A stretch of DNA of 64,000 nt from Actinokineospora iranica (GCF_900101685.1 NZ_FMZZ01000006.1:62001-126000), one strand, 5' to 3'; shown: positions 1-9,500, counted from the first letter of the stretch. A program made the numbers and translations. The notes: generated from the sequence alone by a model not told the origin.

Positions 1-320
1 TCAAGGGTGGCCAGCTCGTGTTCCATGTCCGTCAACTGCTTGCTGTTGAGGGTGCCACCCGCCAGGAGCTTGCGGTCGCGGTCCTCTCGGGCGCGGACCG
101 CGTCGATCTCCTTCTCCTGCTTGGCGACCTCGCGGTCGAGGTCGTCCAGCTGGATCTGGATGGCCACCAGGGCGTCGCTCTTGGCGCGGACCGTCTTCTC
201 CGCCTCGGTGATCTCGGCCAGCTCCGGCATCGTGCGGCGCCGGTGCAGCACACGGGCCAGCTCGGCGTCGACCTCGGCGAGGTCGAGCAGTCGGCGTTGG
301 GCGGCGGGATCGGCTTTCAC
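1..320 (-). CDS. C4-type zinc-ribbon coiled-coil protein (DUF164), 3' end cut by window
   Basis: The visible 106 codons are the N-terminal part of a coiled-coil protein: alternating Leu/Glu/Arg heptads (for example [17 protein letters not shown]) with no long hydrophobic segment. This matches the helical-hairpin half of the DUF164 family, whose C-terminal half carries a CxxC...CxxC zinc ribbon; that half lies beyond position 1 and cannot be seen. The start is GTG at 320, whose GTGA overlaps the stop of the upstream Nif3-like gene, so the two are translationally coupled. The order zinc ribbon / Nif3-like / cobC is that of M. tuberculosis Rv2229c-Rv2231c. Members of the family have been linked to RNA handling and ribosome-associated roles, but nothing here tests that. 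Confidence 0.85.
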   Translation of the reverse strand, partial: MKADPAAQRRLLDLAEVDAELARVLHRRRTMPELAEITEAEKTVRAKSDALVAIQIQLDDLDREVAKQEKEIDAVRAREDRDRKLLAGGTLNSKQLTDMEHELATL

Positions 321-1171
321 CCGGTGAACCTCCCGGTTCGGGTTGGCGCCCCGGCGGACTGGGCGGTCCAGGGATCGGTGCGGCGAGTGGACACTTCGAC
401 GCTGACGGTACCGCCGAGGGCGGCGCGCAGAACCCCCGCCGCCTGCCCGCACCACGGCCACTCGCTCGCCCAGTGCGCCACGTCGACCAGCGCGGGCGCG
501 GCGGCGGTGGCCATGTGCTCGCTCGCGGGGTGGTGGCGCAGGTCGGCGGTGACGTAGGCGTCGACGCCCGCCTTCGCGGCGGTGGCGAGGTAGGAGTCGC
601 CCGCGCCACCGGAGACAGCCACCCGGCGGATGCGCCGGTTGGGGTCGCCCGCCGCGCGGACGCCGCCCTCGGTGGCGGGCAGAGCGCGGGCCACCCGTTC
701 CACGAACGCCGCGAACGGCTCCGGCTCGGGCAGGTCGCCGACGCGGCCGATGCCGGTGCGGCCGTCGGGGTTGGGGTTGAGCGGCGCGGTGACCCGCAGG
801 CCGATGGCCTCGGCCAGGGCGTCGGACACCCCGGGGTCGGCGGCGTCGGCGTTGGTGTGCGCGCAGAACAGGGCGACGCCCGCGCGGATCATGCGGTGCA
901 CCAGCGCGCCCTTGACCGTGTCGGCTGGGACGCCGTGCACGCCCTTGAGCAGCAGCGGGTGGTGGGCGACGAGAAGCTGCGCGCCCACCTCGATCGCTTC
1001 GTCCACTGTGGACTCCACGGGGTCGACGCAGACGAGTATCTTGGTCACCTCGTCGGCCGGGTCGCCGCAGACCAGGCCGACCGCGTCCCAGCTTTCGGCG
1101 AGGGCGGGCGGGTAGGCGGATTCCAGCGCCGCCACCGCGTCGGCGACTGTCGTCACCGCTTTCATTGTCAT
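317..1171 (-). CDS. Nif3-like dinuclear metal-centre protein (DUF34; GTP cyclohydrolase I type 2-like)
   Basis: This 284-residue protein has the Nif3/YbgI metal-binding signatures: [12 protein letters not shown] near residue 70 (the HH pair), [18 protein letters not shown] near 105-122, and near the C-terminus [10 protein letters not shown] and DVAHWASEW, which supply further His/Glu ligands. The length is that of the short bacterial form with no inserted PII-like domain. The start is ATG at 1171 because it overlaps the cobC stop (ATGA); a second in-frame ATG follows two codons later. The family is annotated as GTP cyclohydrolase I type 2, but its substrate is unsettled and a metal-chaperone or metabolite-repair role is equally possible. 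It sits in an operon with cobC upstream and the zinc-ribbon gene downstream. Confidence 0.9.
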   Translation of the reverse strand: MTMKAVTTVADAVAALESAYPPALAESWDAVGLVCGDPADEVTKILVCVDPVESTVDEAIEVGAQLLVAHHPLLLKGVHGVPADTVKGALVHRMIRAGVALFCAHTNADAADPGVSDALAEAIGLRVTAPLNPNPDGRTGIGRVGDLPEPEPFAAFVERVARALPATEGGVRAAGDPNRRIRRVAVSGGAGDSYLATAAKAGVDAYVTADLRHHPASEHMATAAAPALVDVAHWASEWPWCGQAAGVLRAALGGTVSVEVSTRRTDPWTAQSAGAPTRTGRFTG

Positions 1172-2232
1172 TGTGAGACCCCCATAGGAAGCTCTGCGCG
1201 CAGCGCGGCCAGCAGCGGCGCGCACTCTTCCGGAGAGCGGACGGCGACCCGCAGGTGGTTCTCCCCCAGGCCGGGGAAGGTGTCGCCGCGCCGGACAGCG
1301 ATGCCGCGCCCGCGCAGGGCCTCGCGGAGCGCGCGGCCGTCCGCGACCTCCAGCAGCAGGAACGGCGCGGTCGCGGGCCGGTTCACGGCGATCCCGAGCG
1401 CGCCGAGGGCGGCTTCGAGGGCTTCGCGGTGGTCGCGGGCGTCGACGGCGGCGACCTCGGCCTCGGCCAGCGCGGGCGGCTCGCAGCAGGCGACGACGGC
1501 CTCCAGCACCAGCGCCCCCACCGGCCACTGTGGACGGTTGCGGGCGAGGCGGGCGAGCAGGTCGGGGTGGCCCAGGGCGTAACCGGCGCGCAGGCCTGGC
1601 AGCGCCCAGGTCTTGGTGAGGCTGCGGAAGACGAGCAACCCAGGTGTCTCGCTGTCGCCCGCGAGGGTTTCGGGCTCGCCGGGGACCGCGTCCATGAACG
1701 CCTCGTCGACCAGCAGCGTCCGGCCGTCCCCGGCGAGCGCCCGGACGGTGTCGGCGGGGTGCAGCGTCGAGGTGGGGTTCGTCGGGTTCCCGAGGACGAC
1801 CAGGTCGGCGTTGTCCGGCACGCGTTCGGGGTGCAGCGCGTAGCCGTCGGCGGCGTCGAGCAGGACCCGGTGGACCGGCGCCCCGGCGGTGCGCAGCGCC
1901 ACCTCGGGCTCGGTGAACGAGGGGTGGACCAGCGCGGCCGCGGCCGGGGCCAGGGTGGGCAGCAGCGCGAACCCCTCGGCCGAGCCGTTGAGGATCAGCA
2001 CCTCGTCGGGGTCGCGCCCGTGCCGCGCGGCCACGGCCGCCCGCGCGCGCCGGTCGTCGTCGGCGGAGGGGTAGGCGCCCAGCCGGTCGAGCGCGCCCGC
2101 GAGCCGGTCGCGCAGCCAGGTCGGCGGGCGGCCGCCGCGCACGTTGACGGCGAAGTCGAGCAGCCCCGGGCGCGCGTCGACGTCGCCGTGGTGGCGCAGG
2201 AGCGCGTGATCGTCGGGTCCGGTGCTGGTCAC
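1168..2232 (-). CDS. cobC: CobC-type PLP aminotransferase (threonine-phosphate decarboxylase-like)
   Basis: This is a 354-residue fold-type I PLP enzyme. It shows the NPTNPTS substrate/phosphate motif near residue 150, a Schiff-base lysine in [18 protein letters not shown] near residue 210, and a final arginine in [12 protein letters not shown] for carboxylate binding. These features and the genomic position fit Rv2231c-type CobC, which makes (R)-1-amino-2-propanol phosphate from threonine phosphate for the cobalamin aminopropanol arm. The cobD gene for the next step is at 17002-17934. Histidinol-phosphate aminotransferases share the same motifs, so the assignment rests on context as well as sequence. 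The start is GTG at 2232. The stop overlaps the Nif3-like start. Confidence 0.85.
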   Translation of the reverse strand: MTSTGPDDHALLRHHGDVDARPGLLDFAVNVRGGRPPTWLRDRLAGALDRLGAYPSADDDRRARAAVAARHGRDPDEVLILNGSAEGFALLPTLAPAAAALVHPSFTEPEVALRTAGAPVHRVLLDAADGYALHPERVPDNADLVVLGNPTNPTSTLHPADTVRALAGDGRTLLVDEAFMDAVPGEPETLAGDSETPGLLVFRSLTKTWALPGLRAGYALGHPDLLARLARNRPQWPVGALVLEAVVACCEPPALAEAEVAAVDARDHREALEAALGALGIAVNRPATAPFLLLEVADGRALREALRGRGIAVRRGDTFPGLGENHLRVAVRSPEECAPLLAALRAELPMGVSQ

Positions 2233-2357
2233 CGCAGGATTCTATGGGGCGACGGTCGATCGCCAACGCTGTGGCCGGACCCGCTCGCTGTGATCGGCGA
2301 GTCAGCCAGGTCGGGGGTGGGGGCGAACGCGGTGGGCGTTTCCGGTCGCCGCGCCAG

Positions 2358-2558
2358 TCAGGGCTCACCGTCGGCGAGCACGGCGAGGCCGTGCGCGCGC
2401 AGCCAGCGGTCGGCCCGGCGCCGGGCGAGTTCGTCCGGCGAGGTGCGCAGGACCATGTGCTGCTCGACCGCGGTCGAGATCCGCAGCAACGCCACCTCCT
2501 GGTCGGCTGCGGGCAGCCGCCACACCGACTCGGCCGACCACCACGGCTCGTCGTCCAC
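2358..2558 (-). CDS. Small conserved hypothetical protein (66 aa)
   Basis: I do not recognise this family. The ATG at 2558 opens a 66-codon frame with normal composition for a soluble helical protein (rich in Arg, Ala, Glu and Leu, with two Trp pairs) and no membrane segment. It contains [16 protein letters not shown], which looks like an amphipathic helix. It is divergent from ptpA, with only 23 bp between the two starts, so both promoters must overlap neighbouring coding sequence or the starts are nearly leaderless. It occupies the interval between cobC and ptpA. A real gene is likely from frame quality and from how it fills the gap, but no function can be proposed. Confidence 0.55.
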   Translation of the reverse strand: MDDEPWWSAESVWRLPAADQEVALLRISTAVEQHMVLRTSPDELARRRADRWLRAHGLAVLADGEP

Positions 2559-2906
2559 AGCACGCTCCTTACCCCGGTCCCGTGCACATCTGCCACATCT
2601 GCTTCGTCTGCACCGGCAACATCTGCCGCTCCCCGATGGCCGCGCTGGTGTTCGGCGAGCACCTGCGCCGGGCGGGCCTGCTGGACCGGGTGCGGGTCAG
2701 CAGCGCGGGCACGGGCGGCTGGCACGTCGGCGACCCCGCCGACCCGCGCACCGGGCACGTCCTGGCCCGCGGCGGCTACCCGACCGACCACGTAGCCAGT
2801 CGGCTGGGAAGCGACCACCTCGACGCCGACCTGCTCGTCGCGATGGACGAAGGGCACGCTCGCGCATTGCGGGCCCGAGTGCCAGACCGTTGCAGGTGAG
2901 TGAACT

Positions 2907-4267
2907 CTAGTGAGTACCCACGTGCACCAGCCTTGTGAGACTGGGGTTGGTAGACGTTTCAACGCCACCTGCCACTCTGGCGCGGGTGGTCTTCTGGTCG
3001 GCTCCACGTCCGTTTACCGTCTCCCGGCCACTCCGGGCGACGTACTGTCTCAGGTTGCGTGCCGCGTTGAGGTCCCGGTCGAGCACAAGACCACAACACT
3101 TGCAGCGATAGATCCGGTCACTGAGGCGGAGCTTGGGGTTCACCCAGCCGCAGCCCGAACAGGTCTTGGAGGAAGGCAACCACCGGTCGGCCACCACCAG
3201 CTCGCCACCACGCCAGCTTGTTTTGTAGGTGAGCTGGCGGCGGAACTCGCCGAACCCGGCATCGGCGATCTGGCGGGCCAAGCGGCGGTTGCGCAGCATC
3301 CCCGCCACATTGAGATCTTCGACCACCAGCGTGCCGAAACCACGAGCAAGCCCGGTGGTGAGTTTGTGCAGCCCGTCCCGGCGGAGGTCGGCCACCCGGA
3401 CATGCCGACGGGCCACCACATTCCTGGCAGCCTCCCACCGGCCGGAGGGGTGTTGGCCGGTGCGCACGTCCGGCCCCTGTCGGCGGGACAGGGCACGGCA
3501 GGCCGACCGCAACTCCTTCTCGGCGTGGGCGAGGTGGCGGGGGTTGGGGTGGAACCGGCCCCGGCTGGTGACCGCCAGCATCGACACCCCCAGGTCCACG
3601 CCAACGACGGCCTCCGGGTTGCGCGCGGGCCGGTCGGTGCGCTGGACCTCGCACTGGAAGGCGACGAACCAGCGCCCCCCGCGTTCCCGGCGCACCGTGG
3701 CAGACAGGACGCGGGCGGTGTCGGAGTCCAGGCGGCGGGCGAGTTTGCGGGTGGACTCACTGGTGCGGATCCCGCCCACCGGGGCAGGGTGACGTGCCGG
3801 CGGGTGGCCTCCACCCGGATCACCCCGGTGGTGAACCGGCACGATGGAGTCGTCCTGCGGCGGGTCTTGTGACGCGGCACCCCGACGGGGTGTCCACCCC
3901 GCCGACCGGTACGTGCGGCCCGCCAGTTGCCCAGGGCGCGGGACAACCCGTCCAGGCCGGTGTTGAACGCCTCCTTCGAGCAGTCGGCCCACCAGGGTGC
4001 GACATCGGGTTTGATCTGGTTCCAGGTCCGGCGCAGCTCCGCCAAGGACCAGCCCTGCCAGGGCGTGAGGTCGGACTCGGCGAGGTCGTAGGAGGATTCC
4101 GCTTCCCGCTGGGAGGCCACTGCCAGGACTCGGCGGCGCATGTGGTTGAACGCGAATCGCGCCGCGCCGCACTGCCGCAGCAGGGCCTGTTCCTGCTCCG
4201 GGGTGGGGGCGAGGGCGAACTTGTAGGCGGCCACCACGAAATCCTCACGGGGCTGAAATCTCCTCAT
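2907..4267 (-). pseudogene. tnpB: tnpB, RNA-guided RuvC-type nuclease (frameshifted)
   Basis: The first part, from ATG at 4267, reads MRRFQPREDFVV...CGAARFAFNHM, the typical start of actinobacterial IS607 TnpB. Around 3778-3785, after RHVTLPR, the frame must shift by -1 to continue as GGIRTSESTRKLARRLD. One base appears to be missing and no slippery heptamer is present. After the shift the protein is complete. It has the RuvC Asp in VVGVDLGVSMLAV, the Glu in LVVEDLNVAGML, a zinc finger CSGCGW...YRCKCCG and the final Asp in LDRDLNAARNL. The total would be about 450 residues. The intact DED triad and late frameshift suggest recent loss. The start codon overlaps the tnpA-remnant stop. Confidence 0.85.
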
Positions 4268-4501
4268 GGCACCTCGTCCGCGGTGGCGGCCGCGACCACC
4301 CGAGCCGCCCGAATCCGGGTGAGCTTGCGGCGATGTCCGTTCATGCCCGACCCAACCTCGGACACGACTTCGCCCACTGCCAGGCCCCGCTGGGTCGCGC
4401 AGGCCACCACGGTGCCCGCAGACACCGGGAGTCCGCCTCCCGGAACCAGCGATACGCCGTCACGGGATGCCCCGCTCCAGCGCCCACTCCTTCAACTTCA
4501 C
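4262..4501 (-). pseudogene. tnpA: tnpA remnant, IS607-family serine recombinase
   Basis: Three separate pieces of an IS607 serine recombinase can be read. First is a MerR-like N-terminus, VKLKEWALERG followed after a frame change by HPVTAYRWFRE. Second is a middle piece, ACATQRGLAVGEVVSEVGSG followed by MNGHRRKLTR. Third is the usual C-terminus, RAARVVAAATADEVP. The segment with the catalytic serine (normally RVSS), between the first and second pieces, is missing, and so is the block between the second and third pieces. The stop codon overlaps the tnpB start in the normal IS607 arrangement. This identifies the family of the element although the gene is dead. Confidence 0.8.
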
Positions 4502-4764
4502 CAACACACGCTACCGCCTACTCAATAGACAACAATTGACAATCCCGAACGCGTGACGCTGCTGCGGTCCTTCGACCCGGCCGCCGGACCCGATCTGGAC
4601 ATACCGGACCCCTACTACGGCGGCGCGGAAGGCTTCACGGAAGTCCTGGCCATGGTCGAGGCCGCCACCCCCGGCCTGCTGGCCTGGGTCCGCCAGCGTG
4701 TGACCGACCGCACCCAGGCCTAGCCCGGCCGCTCGGCCCGCGCGCACTGGCCTACCGTTGGGGA

Positions 4765-5553
4765 GTGCGGTTGAAGTTGCTGCTACGCCCGGGATGGCTG
4801 CTGTCGGCGCTCGTCGTGGTGTGTTTCGCCATGGCGTGCTTCACGCTGCTCGCCCCATGGCAGTTCCAGCGGCACGCCGACCGCAAGGCCACCAACGCGG
4901 CCGTAGAGGCCTCCTTCACCGCTCCACCGGCCCCCTACGGCTCCGTCACCGGCGAGTGGCGGCGGGTGACGCTGACCGGCACGTACCTGCCCGAAGCCGA
5001 GGCCCTAGCCCGGCTGCGCACCGTCCAGGGCGTGGCCGCCTTCGAGGTCCTCACCCCGTTCCGCCTCACCGACGGCTCGGTGGTCCTGGTCGACCGCGGC
5101 TTCATCCGCCCGGTGGAGGGCGTGCGCGTCCCCCCGTTCGCCGCCGCCCCCACTGGCCAGGTCGACCTCACCGCCCGCCTGCGCGCGGGCGAGACCCAGG
5201 CAGGCGACCGCTCGATCCTCCAGGACGACGGGCACCGGCAGGTCTACGCCATCGACCCGGCCGTCGTCGGCGCGGCCGCGAACCTCGACATCCGCCCCGG
5301 CTACCTGCAACTCGAAGCGGGCTCCCCCGGTGTCCTCGGCGCGCTCCCGCTGCCCCAGTTGGAGGCGGGCCCGTTCCTGTCCTACGCCCTGCAGTGGATC
5401 GCCTTCGGCGTCATGACCCTCCTGGGCCTGCTCTACTTCACCTGGCGGGAAATCCAGCCCGGCGGCGTCCTCGACGCCCCGGACAAACCCCGCCGCCGCT
5501 CCGTCGCCGAGATCCTCGCCGAAGACGAAGCCCGCGAACGCGCCGCCACCTGA
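4765..5553 (+). CDS. SURF1-family cytochrome c oxidase assembly protein
   Basis: This 262-residue protein has the SURF1 layout. A membrane helix lies at about residues 9-30 (LSALVVVCFAMACFTLLAPWQF), followed directly by the conserved WQFQRH. An extracytoplasmic domain follows with VTLTGTYLP, the VVLVDRGFI core and PPFAAAPTGQVDLTARLR. A second helix lies at about 216-236, preceded by SYALQWIAFG. SURF1 proteins assist haem a insertion into subunit I of aa3 oxidase. The start is GTG at 4765, 41 bp after ptpA, and it is the ortholog by position of Rv2235. The charged C-terminal tail (EILAEDEARERAAT) is cytoplasmic. Confidence 0.9.
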   Translation: MRLKLLLRPGWLLSALVVVCFAMACFTLLAPWQFQRHADRKATNAAVEASFTAPPAPYGSVTGEWRRVTLTGTYLPEAEALARLRTVQGVAAFEVLTPFRLTDGSVVLVDRGFIRPVEGVRVPPFAAAPTGQVDLTARLRAGETQAGDRSILQDDGHRQVYAIDPAVVGAAANLDIRPGYLQLEAGSPGVLGALPLPQLEAGPFLSYALQWIAFGVMTLLGLLYFTWREIQPGGVLDAPDKPRRRSVAEILAEDEARERAAT

Positions 5554-5652
5554 GACACCACGTGCCGGATCTTTCCGATCGCCGACGACTGCAACCGGCA
5601 AGGCGATAGGGTCGGGACTCACGCCAGATGCGCACATGGGGGGCACGCAGTC

Positions 5653-6228
5653 ATGTCCGGCGACGATCAGGCGAGTCTGCACGCCCGCAACGCCGCGATG
5701 AAGGAACAAGTGCACAGCTTGTTGGACACCTTCCACCGGCAGACCGAGATGCTCCGCGACGCGCAGGCCGCAGCCGCACAGGCAACCGCGTCGCTGACGT
5801 CCAAAGACGGCTTGGTCCGCGTGTCCGTCGACGCCTCGGGGATGCTGACCCGGCTGGAGTTCGCGCCGTCCGCGTTCGAGCGGTCCACCCCCGAGACGCT
5901 GGCCCGCTCGGCGCTGCAACTGGCCCGGGAAGGCGCGGCAAAGGTCAAGCAGCAGGTGGCCGACGTCATGTCGCCACTCACCGACGGTTTGCCCGACCTG
6001 TCCGACCTCGTGGAGGGGGCGCCGTCGCTGTCGGGGCTGCTCCCCCAGTTCAGCACGCCCGAACCGCAGCCTGCCGCCCCGGTCGACGAAGAGTCCTACG
6101 AGGACCAGAGCGCGGTCTACCGGCGCGAAGAGAGCACCCCGGCGGCACAACCGCGCCGCACCCCGCGACCCGAACCCGAGGACGCCGACGAACAGCCGGA
6201 CAGCTGGCTCGACCGGGGCCGCTCGTGA
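5653..6228 (+). CDS. YbaB/EbfC-family DNA-binding-like protein, first gene of the toxin array
   Basis: The first 110 of 191 residues match the YbaB/EbfC fold: a long N-terminal helix (EQVHSLLDTFHRQTEMLRDAQ), then a two-strand segment (GLVRVSVDASGMLTRLEF) and a C-terminal helix (ARSALQLAREGAAKVKQQV). Residues after about 120 form an acidic, proline-rich low-complexity tail. Proteins of this type stand at the head of many actinobacterial WXG100/ESX-type effector loci. The stop overlaps the start of the WXG100 gene (GTGA), so it is coupled to the toxin array. The first codon used is ATG at 5653, 12 bp after a GGGGGG-containing stretch. The role could be nucleoid binding or secretion-related; the sequence does not decide. 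Confidence 0.8.
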   Translation: MSGDDQASLHARNAAMKEQVHSLLDTFHRQTEMLRDAQAAAAQATASLTSKDGLVRVSVDASGMLTRLEFAPSAFERSTPETLARSALQLAREGAAKVKQQVADVMSPLTDGLPDLSDLVEGAPSLSGLLPQFSTPEPQPAAPVDEESYEDQSAVYRREESTPAAQPRRTPRPEPEDADEQPDSWLDRGRS

Positions 6229-6545
6229 CCGCCGGTGGCTTCAGCATCGAGCCGGACGTCGCGGCCCGCGCCGCCACGAAACTCGGCTCGGCGGCAGACC
6301 AACTGGCGGCCGTGGGGAAAACCCTCGCCGACGCTCTCGCCGCCGAGGGCGCCTGCTGGGGCAACGACGATTCCGGCCAGGAGTTCGCCAAGGACTACGT
6401 GCCCGGTTCCGACGACACGGTGAAGGCGTTCACCTCCCTGGTCGACGGGCTGCGCGGGCTGCAAAGCGGCGTGACCGACGCGGTGGCCGCCTACGGCAAC
6501 GTCGATGACACCAACCGCCACGGTCTCGACGCCCAGGAGAGCTGA
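6225..6545 (+). CDS. WXG100-family (ESAT-6-like) small secreted protein
   Basis: This 106-residue helical-hairpin protein has the turn motif as WGNDDSG at about residues 45-51 (W-G signature), flanked by two Ala/Leu-rich amphipathic helices (ARAATKLGSAADQLAAVGKTLADAL and later TVKAFTSLVDGLRGLQSGV). It has no signal peptide, as expected for a type VII substrate. The start is GTG at 6225, overlapping the stop of the YbaB-like gene. It lies 50 bp upstream of the giant toxin and probably acts as the partner that forms a heterodimer with the toxin's own WXG-like head for export. No ESX core gene is present in the window, so the export machine would be encoded elsewhere. Confidence 0.85.
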   Translation: MTAGGFSIEPDVAARAATKLGSAADQLAAVGKTLADALAAEGACWGNDDSGQEFAKDYVPGSDDTVKAFTSLVDGLRGLQSGVTDAVAAYGNVDDTNRHGLDAQES

Positions 6546-6595
6546 ACCCGTGCGAACAGGTCGACCGCCGATCCTCACGCGGCTGGGGTAGCGCC

Positions 6596-9500
6596 GTGGG
6601 AATGGAGATGCCCGACGAGGTCAAGTGGCTGCTGCCCATCGTCGTCGGGGAAAGCTGGCCGGAGGGCGACGAGGACAAACTCCGCGCGCTCCGGGACGCC
6701 TGGCACCAGGCGGCGCAGGCCATTCCGCAGGTCACCGCCACCGCGGAGCAGGGCGCCTCGGACGTCATCGACGTGTGGACCGGCGCGAGCGCCGACGCCT
6801 TCGAGCAGATGTGGAAGAAGTTCGCCGAGGGCGACGAGGCGTACCTGAACTCCCTCGTCAAGGCCTGCCAGGCCCTCGGCGACTCCTGCGACGCCACCGC
6901 CCTGGACGTCGAATACACGAAGTACATGATCATCGCCTCGCTGGTCATGCTCGCGATCTCGATCGCGAGTATGCTCGCCGCGGCGCCGTTCACCTTCGGC
7001 GGCTCGGCGGCGGGCATCGTCCCCGCCCAGGTGGCCACCCGGATCACCGTGCAGATGCTCTTCAGGCAACTGCTGCAGAAGCTGATGCAGCAGGGGCTCA
7101 AGCAGGTCGCGAAGCAGGTCCTCAAACGGGTGCTGCGCGAAGTGGCGAGCAACGTCGTCAGCGGGATCGCCCTCGACGCGGGCATCCAGGCCGTGCAGAT
7201 GGCTTCGGGCGACCGCAAGTCCTGGGACTGGGAAAAGACCAAGGACGCCGGGATCGGCGGCGCCGTCGAGGGCGTCGTCGGCGCCGCGGCCAACGCCGTC
7301 CCCAAGGGCGCGACCCGCGGCCTGTCCGACACCGTCGGCGGGCAGGTGGTCGACGGCGCCGTCCGCGGAGCGACGCGGGGCGCGGTGGAGGGAATGGCCA
7401 CCACCGTCGGGGAAGCGGCGGTGACCGGGAAACTCGACGAACTCTCGGCCGGGGACGTGCTGATGGGTGCCTCCGGCGGCGCGGTCGACCGGGGCGTCGG
7501 CGGTGCGAAGGACACCATGGACGGCTTCACCGCCCCGGACACGGGCGGCCCCCGACCTGGCCCGGAACCCTTGGCCCGGCCCGATTCCGCCGCGCCGGGG
7601 AACTCGGCCATTCGGTCCACTTTGGACCCCGGCGCGGCGGGGGACTCCGACGCCGCACCGTCCATACCGGACTCTCCTTCGGCCGGTGCGGGCTCCGCTC
7701 CTGCCGCGGGCAGGGTGGACGCGCCGCAGGCCTCGGTGCTGTCGTCCGCGCCCACCGCGGACCGGGTAGACGGCGGCGCGCCCGGAAACAGCGGCCAGTC
7801 GGCGGGCGGCCCCCCGGCTCAGCAGGCCGCCGCGGGCCTGGGCGGCCCTGGTTCCGATTCCGGTTCGCCAGCCGGGTCGCCAGGAGGTTCGCCAGGAGGT
7901 TCGCCAGGAGGTTCGCCAGGAGGTTCGGCGCCTGGCTCACCGGGCGGTTCCTCGGCAGGCGGGCCACCGCCGAGCACGCCAAGCGGCTCCCCCGCCAGCG
8001 GCCCACCAAACAGCCCCGGCTCCCCCGCTGGCGGCCCGCAGGCAGGCAGCCCATCCAACACACCAGGCGCCGCCCCCACCGGCAGCCCAGCAAACAGCGC
8101 AGGCGGCTCCCCCGCAGGCGGCCCACCGGCAAGCAGTCCAGTCAGCTCGCCGGGCGCCGCGCCCACGGGTGGTTCAGCGGGGGTCGGGTCCTCGCCCACG
8201 CAGTCGGGCGGCACACCGTCGCACAGTGGTAACCCGCCATCCTCGGTGGGCGGCGGGTCCGGGCCCGCTTCGCCATCGCCCGCGGGCGGGTACGGGCAAG
8301 CACCGTCAGGCGGGTCCTCGGCCGCGCCTTCGCACGGCTCGCCGTCCAGCGGGGGACCCGTGCCCGCGGCGTCGGGCGGGTACGGCATGGCGCCGCCACC
8401 CCCGACGAACGCGGGCGGCCCAGGACACCAGGCATTCGACGCGGGCAGGCAGCCGGGACCACGCGGCGACGCCGTCAACGCCGCTGGTTTCGTGGGCAAC
8501 GGCCACTTCGGCCCACGCCCCGACGCGCCACCGAGGCCGGACGGCCCGCCCCTGCCGCCCCAGCAACACGGGAACGGGTACCCACCCGCGGGCCCGCACG
8601 GCGGCCTGCCCGGCAGGCCGGGGCCGTATGGACCACAGCCGCCGCGCTCCGACCAGGGGGCGCACCACGCACCCCCGCCTCGCTCCGACCAAGGCCCGCA
8701 CCGCACGCCGCCGCGTTTCGACCAGGGGGCGTACCCGGCACCGCCCCAAGGGCAGCGCGGTGCGCCGCCCCGGGGTCCGCACGGCGCGCCGCCGCCGCGC
8801 CCCCAGGGCGGGCCGCCGCACCCCACGCAACCGTCCGGCCCGCCGCCGCCCGCGTACCGCCCCAATCCCCAAGGACAGGGCCAGCAACCACAGCGCGGCC
8901 CGCTTCCGCCCCCGGTCCCGTCCCGCTCGCCGCTTCCGCCGATGCCGCCGCCGCGAGGGGGCCGTCCGCCGATGCCGCCCCTCGGCCACGCGCCTGGCGG
9001 ACACGCACCTGGCGGCGCCCCGCCGCGCGGCCCCGTTCCCCCGCCGAACTCGCCGCGGCGCGACCCGAGGGCAATGCCGCCGCAGGGGTATCACCCCCGA
9101 CCCGACCAGCGGCCGATGCCGTCGGACGGCTCCCGTCCGCAGGGCCCGCCGCCTCAGCGTCCGCGGGTGCCTCCCCCGGGGCAGGCACCCGCACGCCCGC
9201 ACCCGCCCGGCGGCTCCCACCCGCAGGCGCCGATGTCCGCGCCACCGGGACGCCCGACCGAACCAGCGGGACCCACACCGGCCGAAGCGCTCACCCCGCG
9301 CAGCCCCGCTCCGCAAGGACCGACTCCGCCGGACACGAACCGCACGCCGACTCGGCCGCAGGAGCCACCGGTTCGGCCGCACGATCCCAGCCAGGCGCAG
9401 ACCGGACCGCGCCCGGACGACCTCGCGCAGGTCCCCGCCCCCCGGCAGGACTCACCCACCCAGCCACCGGTGTCCCCCGCACCGGATGCGAACAACCCGG

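Larger units (their letters stand above)
2888..4540 (-). mobile_element. Decayed IS607-family insertion sequence (tnpA remnant plus frameshifted tnpB)
   Basis: The limits are inferred from where the ptpA reading frame is interrupted and resumes. The triplet GAC occurs at both junctions (2885-2887 and 4538-4540), so the crossover is known only to within three bases. There are no long terminal inverted repeats and no target duplication beyond this triplet, as expected for IS607, which moves by a serine recombinase. The element carries a deleted tnpA followed by tnpB on the minus strand, with tnpB ending only 19 bp from the right boundary. The insertion lies in the same orientation-independent way across ptpA and contributes no other gene. 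With both genes damaged it should not move by itself. Confidence 0.85.
2582..4723 (+). pseudogene. ptpA: ptpA, low-molecular-weight protein tyrosine phosphatase, split by an IS607-family insertion
   Basis: The 5' part (2582-2887, GTG start) encodes the phosphatase P-loop CTGNICRS and continues to ...RARVPD. The 3' part (4541-4723) begins NPERV and includes the general-acid loop DPYYGG, ending in a normal stop. Joining 2887 to 4541 restores one frame of 102 plus 60 codons (162 aa), the usual size for the family, and reads through the junction as VPDNPERV. The interruption therefore separates the catalytic Cys/Arg loop from the general-acid Asp. The 5' fragment runs only three codons into the element before TGA at 2897. 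The next gene is SURF1, as in the Rv2234-Rv2235 order. The copy shown here should not make an active phosphatase. Confidence 0.9.

Noticed and set aside
317-3007. Very long open frames on the opposite strand or in other frames of most genes (for example across 317-3007, 1255-2910, 15859-18258 and 42434-44860)
   Set aside because: They are by-products of the very high GC content. Their translations are Arg/Pro/Gly-rich without family motifs, while the chosen frames carry conserved motifs and coupled starts.
3770-3795. Programmed frameshifting as the way to make full TnpB
   Set aside because: The local sequence (CTGCCCCGGTGGG on the minus strand) has no X-XXY-YYZ slippery heptamer or obvious downstream structure, and the neighbouring tnpA is already decayed.
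2907-4267. TnpB read as a Cas12-type CRISPR effector
   Set aside because: It has about 450 residues, no REC/PI-sized regions, no cas genes and no array nearby. It sits beside a serine-recombinase remnant, so it belongs to an IS607 element.
2888-4540. IS200/IS605 (Y1 transposase) origin for the insertion
   Set aside because: The remnant upstream of tnpB matches serine recombinase ends (AVGEVVSEVGSG, RAARVVAAAT), not an HUH transposase.
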